Program-made: the position numbers and the translations under genes
The notes under the pieces: generated by a model
Seen by the model: the letters and a program-made list of their open reading frames with translations, nothing else
Told to the model about the DNA's origin: nothing
Databases searched by the model: none
Source: Achromobacter sp. AONIH1
GTDB taxonomy: Bacteria > Pseudomonadota > Gammaproteobacteria > Burkholderiales > Burkholderiaceae_B
Assembly (NCBI RefSeq): GCF_002902905.1
Contig: NZ_CP026124.1
Coordinates: 124,001-188,000 of the forward strand
Reading direction: 5' to 3'
DNA length: 64,000 bases
Shown: positions 34,914-44,475 of the stretch, one piece after another
Layout: each line of letters begins with the position of its first letter
How positions within the stretch are numbered: the stretch's first letter is position 1

Positions 34914-36440
34914 CTATTTTTCGGCCTGCTGCGCCGCACTAGAGACTATTACGTCGAATTGCCGATCCAGTCCGTCCAATGCCTGCTGTATGTGCAAACG
35001 GCGCGCTTTGATCCAGGCATCTTGCTCCGCCAGGCGCGCGTCCGCGTCCTTCAGCATGCGCGCCATCTCGGCGGGCTGAGGGCCGCCAAGGGTGGCGCGG
35101 CTGTTCACGATGGCCACCGGATCCAGCGCGGCGCGGAACTCGGCCTCGCTCATCGGCAGCTCGGTCCCGTACTTGGAATCCTTCTGCGACTCGGCATAGA
35201 TGCGGCGCGCCTCGGCGTAGGGAAAGTCCAGCGGCTTGATGCCGTGGGTCTTGGCATAAGCCACGACTTCCGACGCGAAATGATGACCATCGCGGAACGG
35301 CAGCTTGTACTTGCGCATCAGCAGGTCCGCCAGCTCCTGCGAGGCGGTCCAATCGCTGTTCAGCTCCTCCAGCGCACGATCCGGGCTGATGACCAGGGCC
35401 TTGAGCACGCGGTCCCAGCGCTTGAGCGCCGCGATGCCGCTGTCCACCATCGCCGAATTCTGCTTCACGTCCTTCGGATCGCTCATGCCCGGCGTGATGT
35501 TGTGCGTCTGCAGGAGCGGCCCCATCGCCAGCGTCAGCGCCGTGGACGCATCGCTGCGCGTGTCGTTGAGCAGGCCCGGGTTGCGCTTCTGCGGCATGGC
35601 GCTGGACACGTAGGTATTGCCGCCGCCCTCTTGCAGCAGGATCCACGGGCGCGACTGCGCGTACTGCGTCAAGACGTCCTCGACGAAGTTGCCGGTGCGC
35701 AGCGCGATGCTGGCGACGATCGATGCCACCTCCACCGGCTGGTCCATGGACGAGATCTGCGCGGCGTCGTAGGCGTTGTCCACCAGCGCCTCGAAGCCCA
35801 GATAGCGCGCCATGCGCTCGCGGTCCAGCGGCCAGCTGGTGCCATTGAGCACCGTGGTGCCCATCGGCGAGCGGTCGATGCGGACATACGCCTCGCGGAT
35901 GCGCTGCGCATCGCGCTGCAGCCCCGCCGCCTGCCCCAGCAGGTAGTGGCCGTAGCTGTTCGGCTGCGCGGCCACGCCGTTGGTGTAGTTGGGCACGATG
36001 GTGGCGGCGTGGCGGCCTGCCAGCGCCACCAGCGTCGCGCTGGTCTGGTTCAGCTGATCGGCCAGTTCCAGCAGCTTGTCGCGCAGGATGGCGCTGCGGT
36101 AGGTGGCGTGCATGTCCTGGCTGGAACGCCCGGCATGCAGCAGGGTCACGTCCTCGCCCGCCGCCTTGATCAGCAGCGGCTCGAACGAGATCACCGTCGA
36201 CGGCCGCCCGGCGCCGGGCTGGGCGCCCGCCTCGAGCACCTTGGCCAGCCCCGCCGCCAGCCTGGGCGCCATGCGCTTGTCGAGCAGGCTCTGGTCGGTA
36301 TTGATGACCAGCGTGGCCTTGTTGATCTCGCCGAGCCAATAGAAGGGATCGCGTTGCTGGACGGGTTTGGACTCGGTCTGCGCGCTCGCGCAGGCAGCGG
36401 TCAGGACGAGCGCAAGCGCAATGACGGGGCGTGTGAACAT
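34914..36440 (-). CDS. Argininosuccinate lyase/fumarase-superfamily lyase with a signal peptide
   Basis: 508 residues. The superfamily signature loop is present as SSAMPQKRNPGLLND (about 282-296), and HAGRSSQDMHATYR and GTTVLNGTSWPLDRERMARY match the other two active-site regions of ArgH-like lyases. Unusually, the protein begins with a convincing export signal (MFTRPVIALALVLTAACASAQ), with a possible lipobox-like TAAC. Cytosolic ArgH has none. It could therefore act on an amino-acid or dicarboxylate conjugate in the periplasm. No other arginine genes are nearby. The fold assignment is firm; the substrate is unknown. Confidence 0.8.
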   Translation of the reverse strand: MFTRPVIALALVLTAACASAQTESKPVQQRDPFYWLGEINKATLVINTDQSLLDKRMAPRLAAGLAKVLEAGAQPGAGRPSTVISFEPLLIKAAGEDVTLLHAGRSSQDMHATYRSAILRDKLLELADQLNQTSATLVALAGRHAATIVPNYTNGVAAQPNSYGHYLLGQAAGLQRDAQRIREAYVRIDRSPMGTTVLNGTSWPLDRERMARYLGFEALVDNAYDAAQISSMDQPVEVASIVASIALRTGNFVEDVLTQYAQSRPWILLQEGGGNTYVSSAMPQKRNPGLLNDTRSDASTALTLAMGPLLQTHNITPGMSDPKDVKQNSAMVDSGIAALKRWDRVLKALVISPDRALEELNSDWTASQELADLLMRKYKLPFRDGHHFASEVVAYAKTHGIKPLDFPYAEARRIYAESQKDSKYGTELPMSEAEFRAALDPVAIVNSRATLGGPQPAEMARMLKDADARLAEQDAWIKARRLHIQQALDGLDRQFDVIVSSAAQQAEK

Positions 36441-36551
36441 GGCGGTCTCGGCGAAGGCAATGCCGGCCAGTGTAGTCAGCCCCGGGCTTGCGCGACATCC
36501 AGGCTTGCGCTTATACGCAGATCCTGTCGGCCGCGCGAAAGCGCGTCTTTC

Positions 36552-37391
36552 TCAGGCGGGCGGCGGGGCGCCGTCCTCGGTCGGCCAGTAATAGGAATCC
36601 GGCGTGTTGCGCGCGCCGAAGATGGCCTGCCCCACGCGCACCACGGTGGCGCCTTCCTCGATGGCGATCTCGTAGTCGCCCGACATGCCCATCGACAACT
36701 CGTCCAGCCCGACGCCGGCGGGCGCGTCCTGGCGCAGCCGGTCGCGCAGCGTGCGCAGCAGCACGAAACACTGGCGCACACGCTCGGCCTCGGCCGAGAA
36801 CAGCGCCAGCGTCATGAAGCCGCGCACCCGCAGGCCGGAATAGGCCGGCATCTGCCGCAGGAAGGCCGCGGCCTCGTCGGGCTGCAGGCCGTACTTGCTG
36901 GCCTCGCCCGAGGTATTGATCTGCACATACACGTCCAGCGCGCGGCCCTCGGCCTGCAGGCGGCGGTCCAGCGCCTCGGCCACGCGCAGGCTGTCCAGCG
37001 CCTGAAACTCGGCCGCGTAGCGCGCCACCAGCTTGGCCTTGTTGGTCTGCAGATGGCCGATGACCGACCAGCGCAGGTCCGTCAGGTCGGCCATGGCCTC
37101 CCATTTGCGCGACACCTCCTGCAGCTTGTTCTCGCCCAGGTAGCGGCAGCCGGCCTGGTAGGCCAGGCGGATGCGCGCCTCGTCCACCGTCTTGCTCACC
37201 GGCAGCAGGCGCACGCTGTCCGGCGCGCGCCCGGCGCGGCGGGCCGCGTCGGCGATGCGCTGGTTGACCGTGGCCAGGTTGCGGCGGAAATCCTCCACCG
37301 ACTCGGCGCGCGGCCAGCGGCCGTGCTGGTCATGCTGGGTTTGGGTCTGCACGGGCGCGCCGCCCGCCTCCTGATCGATTGATTCGCTCAT
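36552..37391 (-). CDS. yggS: YggS/PLPBP pyridoxal-phosphate homeostasis protein
   Basis: 279 residues; the usual length is about 230, the difference being a 45-residue polar N-terminus and a short C-terminal tail. The PLP lysine is in VRLLPVSKTVDEARIR; LGENKLQEVSRKWE, WSVIGHLQTNK and SMGMSGDYEIAIEEG are all family landmarks. It binds PLP without known catalysis and buffers vitamin B6 and keto-acid pools. An in-frame ATG at 37454 lies further upstream; I prefer 37391. It is divergent from the lactate-permease-like gene, with a 213-bp spacer. Confidence 0.9.
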   Translation of the reverse strand: MSESIDQEAGGAPVQTQTQHDQHGRWPRAESVEDFRRNLATVNQRIADAARRAGRAPDSVRLLPVSKTVDEARIRLAYQAGCRYLGENKLQEVSRKWEAMADLTDLRWSVIGHLQTNKAKLVARYAAEFQALDSLRVAEALDRRLQAEGRALDVYVQINTSGEASKYGLQPDEAAAFLRQMPAYSGLRVRGFMTLALFSAEAERVRQCFVLLRTLRDRLRQDAPAGVGLDELSMGMSGDYEIAIEEGATVVRVGQAIFGARNTPDSYYWPTEDGAPPPA

Positions 37392-37604
37392 GCCTGAACC
37401 TCGCGCGTCGAAGCGGCGCGTTCCTGGCGTCGCTTCATTTTTGTCATAGGTCAAATATTATCACGCACGACGAACCGCGATGCATGAATGACATGACGCC
37501 AACGCGGGCCTGTTCCGGCGCGTGCGCCGGCTGCGTTACTCTCTCTGCCTCACGCGCGCCGCGCCCACCGGGCCGGCCGCCCCACTTCCGTCGCTGGACA
37601 CCGA

Positions 37605-39089
37605 ATGAACTACCTGCTGTGGTCGCTTCCCATGCTCGTCATCGCCGGCGCGATCGCCATCGCGCGGCTGAACGCCACGCAGGCCGCCGCGCTGGGACTG
37701 CTGGCCACGGTGCCCGTGGCCATCTACGCCGGCGACACGGCCTTCGGCGGCGCGCAGCTGGCCCTGGCGCTGGAACGCGGCGCCTGGATCGGCGCCACCA
37801 TCGCGCCCTACATCCTGGGCGGACTGCTATTCTGGCAAGCAGCCGCGCACGGCGCCAGCGCGCCTGCGGACGGCGGCGCGGCAAGCCCCGCCGATGCCCG
37901 CGACCGGCGTCGCCTGCTGTTCTTCGCCTGTTTCCTGGTCGGCCCTTTCGCCGAGGCGGCCACCGGCTTCGGCGTGGGCATGCTGGGCACCGTCGCGCTG
38001 CTGCGCGGCCAGCGCATCGCGCCGCGCCACCTGATGGTCTTCGCGCTGTTGAGCCAGACGCTGATCCCCTGGGGCGCCATGAGCAGCGGCACGCTGCTGG
38101 CCTCGGCCTATGCGCGCATGACCGGCACGGAACTGGCGCTATATGCGATGGTTCCCACCGCCGCGCTGATGGCGCTGGTATGGCTGCCGCTGTATTGGCG
38201 CACCGCCAGCCGGGCCGGTTTCGATCCGCATAGCGGTGGCAAGACCCCGGAGCGCCTGCGCGAGGCCGGCTGGATCGCGGCCGCGCTGGCCCTGCTCGCC
38301 GCGTTCACCGCCTGGCTCGGCCCCGAGACCGCGCTGCTGGCCTCTTACGGCCCGCTGATCACGCTGCGCTATCTGCTGGACCGCCGGCCGGACCGCCGCG
38401 CTTTCGCCGCGACCGCGCGCCGCATGCTGCCCTATGCCGCGCTGATCGCGGCGCTGGCGCTGACACGCCTGGTTCCGGAATGGCGGGCCGCCCTGGCGGC
38501 CGTCGGCCGTGTCGCCCCCTACGCCGATCTGCCGGCCTGGTCGCCGCTGCTGCACGCCGGCTCCTGGCTGATCGCGGCTGGCGTGTTGACCGCCGCGCTG
38601 CGCGGCCAGGCCGCCCGGCTGTCGAGCGAGGCGCGCGCCGCCTGGACCACCGGCCGCCACGCCGTGATGACCGTTTTCCTGTTCGCCATGATGGCCGAGA
38701 TCCTGGCCGCCGCCGGCATCTCCCAGGCCTTCGCGCGCGGCATGTTCGACGCGCTGGGCCAGGGCGCCGTGGTCGTCGCGCCGCTGTTCTCGGCCGCCTT
38801 CGGCGTGCTGACCAACAGTGGCAACATGCCCAACAGCCTGTTCATGCCGGCGCAGACCGCCATCGCCGTGCAGGCCGGCCTGAGCGTGCCGGCGGTGGCC
38901 GCGCTGCAACATGTCAGCGGCACCGCCATGAGCCTGTTCTCGCCGGTGCGCATGTCGATCGCGGCCAACCTGGCCGAAGGCCGTGGCGAGGAACGCAAGG
39001 TCTATGCGGCGCTGCTGCCCTGCGCGCTGGCCGCGCTGGCGCTGTTGCTGCTGATGGCGCTGGCGATCGCGCTGTCGCCCCGGCATTGA
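37605..39089 (+). CDS. LctP-family L-lactate permease-like transporter
   Basis: 494 residues and about 13 membrane helices. FLVGPFAEAATGFGVGMLGTVALLRG and NSGNMPNSLFMPAQ are close to the conserved motifs of lactate and glycolate permeases (FFEAATGFG type and TGSNTNSN type). It should import a small hydroxy-carboxylate with protons across the inner membrane. The N-terminus is shorter than in E. coli LldP. A LysR gene follows in the same direction, 122 nt downstream, and may regulate it. Substrate not defined. Confidence 0.82.
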   Translation: MNYLLWSLPMLVIAGAIAIARLNATQAAALGLLATVPVAIYAGDTAFGGAQLALALERGAWIGATIAPYILGGLLFWQAAAHGASAPADGGAASPADARDRRRLLFFACFLVGPFAEAATGFGVGMLGTVALLRGQRIAPRHLMVFALLSQTLIPWGAMSSGTLLASAYARMTGTELALYAMVPTAALMALVWLPLYWRTASRAGFDPHSGGKTPERLREAGWIAAALALLAAFTAWLGPETALLASYGPLITLRYLLDRRPDRRAFAATARRMLPYAALIAALALTRLVPEWRAALAAVGRVAPYADLPAWSPLLHAGSWLIAAGVLTAALRGQAARLSSEARAAWTTGRHAVMTVFLFAMMAEILAAAGISQAFARGMFDALGQGAVVVAPLFSAAFGVLTNSGNMPNSLFMPAQTAIAVQAGLSVPAVAALQHVSGTAMSLFSPVRMSIAANLAEGRGEERKVYAALLPCALAALALLLLMALAIALSPRH

Positions 39090-39211
39090 ACGGCAAGCCG
39101 CGCACAACACCTGCAAGCCCGCCGCGTCGCCAGCCGCGTTAGTCCCGATCGCGCGGCCGGCAAGCAGCCCGTATCATCGCCGGGTCCGCACAAGAGCACG
39201 AGGGGAACGGG

Positions 39212-40105
39212 ATGGAAACCATGGACAGGCAGCTGCGCTATTTCATCTGCATCGCGGAACTGGGGTCCCTGTCCCGCGCGGCCGACGCGCTGGACCAGAC
39301 GCAATCGGGACTGAGCCGGCAGCTGGCCACGCTGGAGGCCCGCATCGGCCAACCGCTGTTCCTGCGCACCGGGCGCGGCGTGGAGCTGACCGAGGCCGGC
39401 AAGCTGCTCTACGACGCCACCCAGCCGGCCTATCGCGGCATCGACCTGGCGGTCGAACGCATGCGGCACCAGGGCGTGACGCAGGGCACGCTGCGACTGG
39501 CCGCCGTGCACACCCTCAGTTACTACTACACCGCCGATCTGGTGGCCGGCTTCGTCAGCGCGCATCCCTCGGTGAACCTGTCCATCATGGGCCGCAGCTC
39601 GCCCGAAGTGGTGGCCCTGGTGGAAAGCGGCAAGGCCGACCTGGGCCTGGTCTACGACTCGGCGGTGGATTCCGGCACGCTGGAATCCTGTCCCCTGTTC
39701 GACGACGACATGGCGCTCATCGTGCGCCACGACAGTGCGCTGTCCGGCCCGCAGGACCTGGCCGCGCTGTCGCTGCGGCTGGTCGGCTTCCCGCCGCACT
39801 ACGCGCTGCGCCGCATGATCCAGAGCGCCGGCCTGCAACCGGATTTCGCCGCCGAGGCCGAGACCATCGACGCCATGCTCAGGCTGGTGTCCTCGGGTGT
39901 GGGCGACTGCATCCTGCCCGCCCGCATTCCGGACAAGCTGCTGGACGACTACGGCCTGCGCAAGCTGCCGGTGACCCGGCCGCTGCTGCGCCGCCGCGTG
40001 GTGGCGGTGACGCAGGCGGGCAAGCCGCGCACGCCCTTGCTCAAGGAATTCCTGAGCCGCGTCGAACAGCTGGCCGGCGAGCTGCGCGGCGGCGCCCCGG
40101 CATAG
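39212..40105 (+). CDS. LysR-family regulator
   Basis: 297 residues. Helix-turn-helix in ELGSLSRAADALDQTQSGLSRQLATLEARIG, then the substrate-binding domain; VSSGVGDCILPARIPD near the C-terminus is a common landmark in the CynR/GltC-like subgroup. It lies between the permease and an aldolase-transporter operon, reading in the same direction as both. Either is a plausible target; the 107-bp region ahead of the aldolase gene contains no obvious dyad. Confidence 0.88.
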   Translation: METMDRQLRYFICIAELGSLSRAADALDQTQSGLSRQLATLEARIGQPLFLRTGRGVELTEAGKLLYDATQPAYRGIDLAVERMRHQGVTQGTLRLAAVHTLSYYYTADLVAGFVSAHPSVNLSIMGRSSPEVVALVESGKADLGLVYDSAVDSGTLESCPLFDDDMALIVRHDSALSGPQDLAALSLRLVGFPPHYALRRMIQSAGLQPDFAAEAETIDAMLRLVSSGVGDCILPARIPDKLLDDYGLRKLPVTRPLLRRRVVAVTQAGKPRTPLLKEFLSRVEQLAGELRGGAPA

Positions 40106-40212
40106 CTGCTATGAGCTGAGGTGCATGGCTGCCGGCGGCGGCCCTCTCCACAATAGGGTCAGGTTGCGCGCATGCCGCGCCAACACAGAACCATAAAACG
40201 GAGACGCCCCGC

Positions 40213-40992
40213 ATGAACCCCGCCGCCCTCAGGGAAAAATCGTATTTCGACCAGCGCGCCACGCAGGAGATGCAGCAGCACCTGCGCGCCGTGCCCCGCA
40301 GCATCCAGGAGACCATGGCGCATGCCTGCCGCATCCTGGCGATGACGGAACAGGAGGCCGGGCTGGCCGGCCAGATCAGCGTGCGCTCTGAACGCCCCGG
40401 CGCCTACTGGACGCTGCGCTTCGGCCTGGGCTTCGACGAGGCCACGCCCGCTGATTTCATCGAAGTCGACCGCGACCTGCACACGCTCACCGGCGAGGGC
40501 ATGGCCAACCCCGCCACGCGCTTTCACCTGTGGGTGTACGAGGCGCGGCCCGACGTGCAATCCATCATCCACACTCACTCGCCCTGGGCCTCGGCGCTGG
40601 CCGCCGCGCGCCAGCCGCTGGTGATCGCGCAGATGGACATGACGCCGCTGCACGACGACTGCGCCTTCCTCGGCGAATGGCCCGGCGTGCCGATCGCCGA
40701 CCAGGAAGGCGTGCTCATCTCCGAGGCGCTGGGCGCCAAGCGCGCCATCATCCTGGCGCACCACGGCTATCTGACCGCCGGCGCGTCCTGCGAGGAAGCG
40801 ACCTATCTGTCGGTCTACCTGGAGCGCGCGGCGCGCATGCAGATCCGCGCCCAGGCCTTCGGCCCGCTCACGCCGGTGGATGACGCGCTGGCCCGCGAGG
40901 CGCACGACTACCTGCTCAAGCCAGCCATCGTGCGCGCCACCTTCGACTACTGGGTCCGCCAGACGCGCGGCATCCCCGCCCTGCCGGCCTGA
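40213..40992 (+). CDS. Class II aldolase/adducin-family protein
   Basis: 259 residues. The zinc ligands of the fold are visible as HTH (120-122) and HH (183-184, LAHHGYL). A first histidine-rich cluster and MDMTPLHDDC follow the arrangement of the L-fuculose-phosphate aldolase/adducin superfamily. The usual phosphate-binding motifs of true sugar-phosphate aldolases are not obvious, so a decarboxylase, hydrolase or dehydratase role on a carboxylate is possible. It heads a unit with an MHS transporter and a DsbA-like protein, suggesting catabolism of an imported acid. Confidence 0.82.
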   Translation: MNPAALREKSYFDQRATQEMQQHLRAVPRSIQETMAHACRILAMTEQEAGLAGQISVRSERPGAYWTLRFGLGFDEATPADFIEVDRDLHTLTGEGMANPATRFHLWVYEARPDVQSIIHTHSPWASALAAARQPLVIAQMDMTPLHDDCAFLGEWPGVPIADQEGVLISEALGAKRAIILAHHGYLTAGASCEEATYLSVYLERAARMQIRAQAFGPLTPVDDALAREAHDYLLKPAIVRATFDYWVRQTRGIPALPA

Positions 40993-41028
40993 GCGCCGCT
41001 CCTTCCGCACTCTTTCAAGGACGTCGCC

Positions 41029-42357
41029 ATGACTACGCCTGCAAAGCAGGCGGCGCGCTCGCGCCGCCATTACGTCACGGCCGGGCTGGCCAGCATGATG
41101 GGCACCACCATCGAGTGGTATGACTTTTTCCTGTACGGCACCGCCGCGGCCCTGGTCTTCAACAAGATCTTCTTTCCCGCCATCGATCCCATCAGCGGCA
41201 CCCTGGCCGCCTTCGCCACCTATTCCGTCGGCTTCTTCGCCCGCCCGTTGGGCGGCGTGGTGTTCGGCCACTTCGGCGACAAGGTCGGACGCAAGTCCAT
41301 GCTGCTCATCACGCTCTTCATGATGGGCATCCCCACCATCCTGATCGGCCTGATCCCCTCCTACGACAGCATCGGCTACTGGGCCGCCGTGCTGCTGGTG
41401 CTGATGCGCTTCCTGCAGGGCGTGGCGGTCGGCGGCGAATGGGGCGGCGCCATCCTGATGGCCGTCGAGCACGCGCCCGAAGGCAAGAAGGGCTTCTTCG
41501 GCAGCCTGCCGCAGACCGGCGTGGCGCCGGGCCTGATCCTGTCTTCGCTGGCCATGGGCGCGGTCGCCGCGCTGCCCGAGGCGGACATGCTGTCCTGGGG
41601 CTGGCGCATTCCGTTCCTGGCCAGCGTGGTGCTGCTGCTGGTGGGCTGGTTCATCCGCGCCAAGGTCGCCGAATCGCCCGACTTCGAGCGCATGCGCGCA
41701 CAGGGCGACAAGGTCGAGGTGCCGGCGCTGGTGGTGCTGCGCCGCTATCCGCGCGAAGTGCTGATCGTGGTCGGCGGCCGGCTGGCCGAAGTGACCTGGT
41801 TCTACACCGTGGTCACCTTCTCGCTGGCCTACGCCACCGGCACGCTGGGCATCCCGCGCGCCACCATGCTGGACGCCACCGTCTGGGGCGCGACGCTGGC
41901 GCTGTTCACCATGCCGCTGTGCGGCGTGCTGGGCGACCGCATCGGTTTCAAGTGGATCTTCATGGCCGGCGCGGCAGGCATCCTGCTGTTCGCGCCCATG
42001 TTCTTCTCGATGCTGCAGACGCGCGATCCCGCCACCGTCACGACGGCGGTCGCCGTGGCGGTGGGCCTGGTCTACGCCGCGCTGTACGGCCCGCAAGGCG
42101 GCCTGTTCTCGGCCCAGTTCCCGCCCGAGGTGCGCTACAGCGGCATCTCGCTGGCGGTGCAGGTGTCGGGCGCCATCGGCGGCGGACTGGCGCCGCTGGT
42201 CGCCACGTCGCTGCTGGCCTACGGCGGCGGCGACCCGCGCTACATTGTCTGGTACCTGAGCGCGCTGGGCCTGGTCGCCATCGCCAGCGCGTTCTTCATG
42301 CACCGGCCCACGCGCTTCGCGCTGCCGGCCGGCGCCCGCCTGGAGGCCCGCCCATGA
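41029..42357 (+). CDS. Metabolite:H+ symporter (MHS/MFS) family transporter
   Basis: 442 residues with twelve membrane helices. GTTIEWYDFFLYGTAAALVF and FGHFGDKVGRKSML are the classical MHS signatures shared with KgtP, ProP and ShiA, and VGGEWGGAILMAVEH is the helix-5 landmark. It should take up a carboxylate or similar metabolite with protons. AAGGACGTCGCC precedes the ATG; the stop overlaps the next start (ATGA). The substrate is likely to be what the neighbouring aldolase-like and DsbA-like enzymes process. Confidence 0.9.
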   Translation: MTTPAKQAARSRRHYVTAGLASMMGTTIEWYDFFLYGTAAALVFNKIFFPAIDPISGTLAAFATYSVGFFARPLGGVVFGHFGDKVGRKSMLLITLFMMGIPTILIGLIPSYDSIGYWAAVLLVLMRFLQGVAVGGEWGGAILMAVEHAPEGKKGFFGSLPQTGVAPGLILSSLAMGAVAALPEADMLSWGWRIPFLASVVLLLVGWFIRAKVAESPDFERMRAQGDKVEVPALVVLRRYPREVLIVVGGRLAEVTWFYTVVTFSLAYATGTLGIPRATMLDATVWGATLALFTMPLCGVLGDRIGFKWIFMAGAAGILLFAPMFFSMLQTRDPATVTTAVAVAVGLVYAALYGPQGGLFSAQFPPEVRYSGISLAVQVSGAIGGGLAPLVATSLLAYGGGDPRYIVWYLSALGLVAIASAFFMHRPTRFALPAGARLEARP

Positions 42358-42956
42358 AACCGTCGCACCTCGACTACTACTTCTGGCTGAATTCCGACTG
42401 GGCCTACCTGGGCGCCGACCGCCTGGAGGCGCTCGCGCGGCGCCAGAACGTGGCCATCCACTACAAGCCCGTCGACCTGCCCGACGTCTACGCGCGCACC
42501 GGCGGCGTGCTGCTGGGCCAGCGCTCGCGGGAACGGCAGGACTACCGCGTCGCCGAGCTGCGCCGCTGGTGCCGCAAGCTGGGCGTCCCGGTCAACCCGC
42601 ACCCCGCCCATATGTGCCCGAACGCCGACCAGGCCTCGCGCATCGTGATCGCGGCGGACCTGCAGGGGCTGCCGGTGGCCGCGCTGTACAAGGCCATCCT
42701 TCATGCCGAGTGGTGCGAGGACCGCGATATCTCGTCCGAACCCACGCTGCGCGAGATCGCGGCCGCGCAGGGGCTGGACGCCGACGCCCTGCTGCGCGCG
42801 GCGGCCGCGCCGGATATCGAGCGGCGCTACCGCCAGTACACCGACGAGGCGGTGGCCGCCGGCGCGTTCGGCTCGCCATCGTATGTCTATGCCGGCGAGC
42901 TGTTCTGGGGCCAGGACCGGCTGGAGATGCTGGAAGAGGCGATCGCGGCGGCGTGA
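42354..42956 (+). CDS. DsbA-superfamily 2-hydroxychromene-2-carboxylate isomerase-like protein
   Basis: 200 residues, thioredoxin fold with a helical insertion. DYYFWLNSDWAYLGADRLEAL, FGSPSYVYAGELFWGQDRL are characteristic of the HCCA isomerase/kappa-class glutathione transferase group, which lacks the CXXC of DsbA. HCCA isomerase acts in naphthalene breakdown, but most genomic members have other, unknown substrates. The start overlaps the transporter stop by 4 nt. A hairpin GCAGCG-CGTGA-CGCTGC (42971-42987) follows and may end transcription. Confidence 0.83.
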   Translation: MKPSHLDYYFWLNSDWAYLGADRLEALARRQNVAIHYKPVDLPDVYARTGGVLLGQRSRERQDYRVAELRRWCRKLGVPVNPHPAHMCPNADQASRIVIAADLQGLPVAALYKAILHAEWCEDRDISSEPTLREIAAAQGLDADALLRAAAAPDIERRYRQYTDEAVAAGAFGSPSYVYAGELFWGQDRLEMLEEAIAAA

Positions 42957-42970
42957 CGCGGGATCCCGTG

Positions 42971-42987
42971 GCAGCGCGTGACGCTGC
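42971..42987. terminator. Hairpin between convergent genes
   Basis: GCAGCG (42971-42976) and CGCTGC (42982-42987) are perfectly complementary around CGTGA, between the DsbA-like gene and the convergent mocR gene. No T-run; a weak or Rho-assisted bidirectional terminator is possible. Confidence 0.3.
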
Positions 42988-43004
42988 TCCATGCGATTCC
43001 CTGC

Positions 43005-44300
43005 TCAGGCGATGCTCTGGCGCAGGTCCCGCGCCAGTTGCGCGCACTGTTCCGGCTCGATATCGGAAAGGGTCACGCGCAGCCCGGGCACCGGCTCCTG
43101 CACGCAGAAGGCCTCGCCATGGCGCAGCAGCCAGCCTCGCCGCGCCATGGCCAGCGCCACGGCCTGATCGTCCGCCGGCAGCGGAATCCACAGATTGAGT
43201 CCATCGCCCTGCGCCGCATGCGGCAGGCCCTGCGCGCGCAGCGCGTCTTCCAGGGCGGCGCGGCGGCGAACGTAGTCCTCGCGCGCCCGCGCCATCAATT
43301 GCGCCACCTCGGTCTGGCCCAGCGCCGCCTCGACCATGTCCTGCAAGACATGGCTGACCCAGCTGGTGCCCGAGGCCAGCCGCAAGCGCAGCTGCCGCGA
43401 TGTGGCCGCGTCGCTGGCCACCAGCGCCACGCGGATGTCCGGCCCCAGCGCCTTGGTCAACGAGCGCACCAGCGCCCAGCGCGGCGCGCCCGTGGGCAGC
43501 GCCGAATGATAGGCGGCGTTGGACAGCAGCGCGAAATGATCATCCACGATGGCCAGGACCTGCGGATGGCGCGCCAGCACCCTCGCCAGCGCCCGCGCGC
43601 GCTTCTCGCTCAGGCTGCATCCCGTGGGGTTGTGCGCGCGCGGCGTGATCAGCACCGCCCTCGCGCCCTTTTCCAGCGCGGCTTCCAGCGCCCGGGGCAA
43701 CATGCCCTCGTCGTCCATCGCCACGCCGATCGCCGCCATCCCGGCCGAGCGCAGCGTATTGATGCTGCTGAGAAAGCAGGGATTCTCGACCGCCACCTTG
43801 TCGCCCGGCACCAGGTGCGAGACCAGCAAGCGCTCGATCGCGTCCACCGCCCCGTGCGTCACGTTGATGTCGAACAGCCCCGGACAATCCGGCGCCAGCC
43901 AGCCGCGCCCGTAGGTCTCCAGGCCCGGATTGACCGTCGGCTCGCCGTAGAGCCGGGGCCGGTACGGTCGGGCGGTGAACGCCCGCGCCATGTCCGGCAG
44001 CCATTCCCGCCGGGGATTGCCGCTGGCCAGATCGGTCAGCGGCGTATCGGGCAAGGCGCCCTCCTGCTCGCCCGCGCCGTAGGGATCGCGGATCACCGTG
44101 CCCAGCCGCCCCTGCGTCAACGCGATGCCGGCGGCCGCCAGCCGCTTGTACGCCGCCGCCACGGTATTGCGGTTGATGTCGAGTTCCGCCGCCAGCTCGC
44201 GCACCGGCGGCAGCGCCTGGCCCGGCAACAACTGCTGCGATTGCACCAGCGCGCGCACGCAGTCCACGATCTGGGCAGCGGTCTTTCCTTGTATCTTCAT
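43005..44300 (-). CDS. MocR-type regulator
   Basis: 431 residues. N-terminal GntR winged helix (LPPVRELAAELDINRNTVAAAYKRLAAAG) and a fold-type I aminotransferase domain with the PLP lysine in VRSLTKALGPDIR. The ATG at 44300 (MKIQGKT) follows GGGACGAT; an upstream ATG at 44336 is less likely. It converges on the aldolase-transporter unit and its target is not evident. It belongs to the same class as the regulator near the bd oxidase, but the two are only distantly alike. Confidence 0.87.
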   Translation of the reverse strand: MKIQGKTAAQIVDCVRALVQSQQLLPGQALPPVRELAAELDINRNTVAAAYKRLAAAGIALTQGRLGTVIRDPYGAGEQEGALPDTPLTDLASGNPRREWLPDMARAFTARPYRPRLYGEPTVNPGLETYGRGWLAPDCPGLFDINVTHGAVDAIERLLVSHLVPGDKVAVENPCFLSSINTLRSAGMAAIGVAMDDEGMLPRALEAALEKGARAVLITPRAHNPTGCSLSEKRARALARVLARHPQVLAIVDDHFALLSNAAYHSALPTGAPRWALVRSLTKALGPDIRVALVASDAATSRQLRLRLASGTSWVSHVLQDMVEAALGQTEVAQLMARAREDYVRRRAALEDALRAQGLPHAAQGDGLNLWIPLPADDQAVALAMARRGWLLRHGEAFCVQEPVPGLRVTLSDIEPEQCAQLARDLRQSIA

Positions 44301-44475
44301 ATCGTCCCAGGACAATAGGGCTGATTGGCTGGCCATTTTGCCAGACAGGAAAGTTCGATGCCGGAGTGTGGCACGATAGACGGCTGCGGCAGAATGCGGG
44401 CGCCCCCTGCCGCCCGGCCGATCCCTTCCGGAGTTTGATCAGCGCGCGGCGCGCATGCCGACTGCCTGCCGGGAC

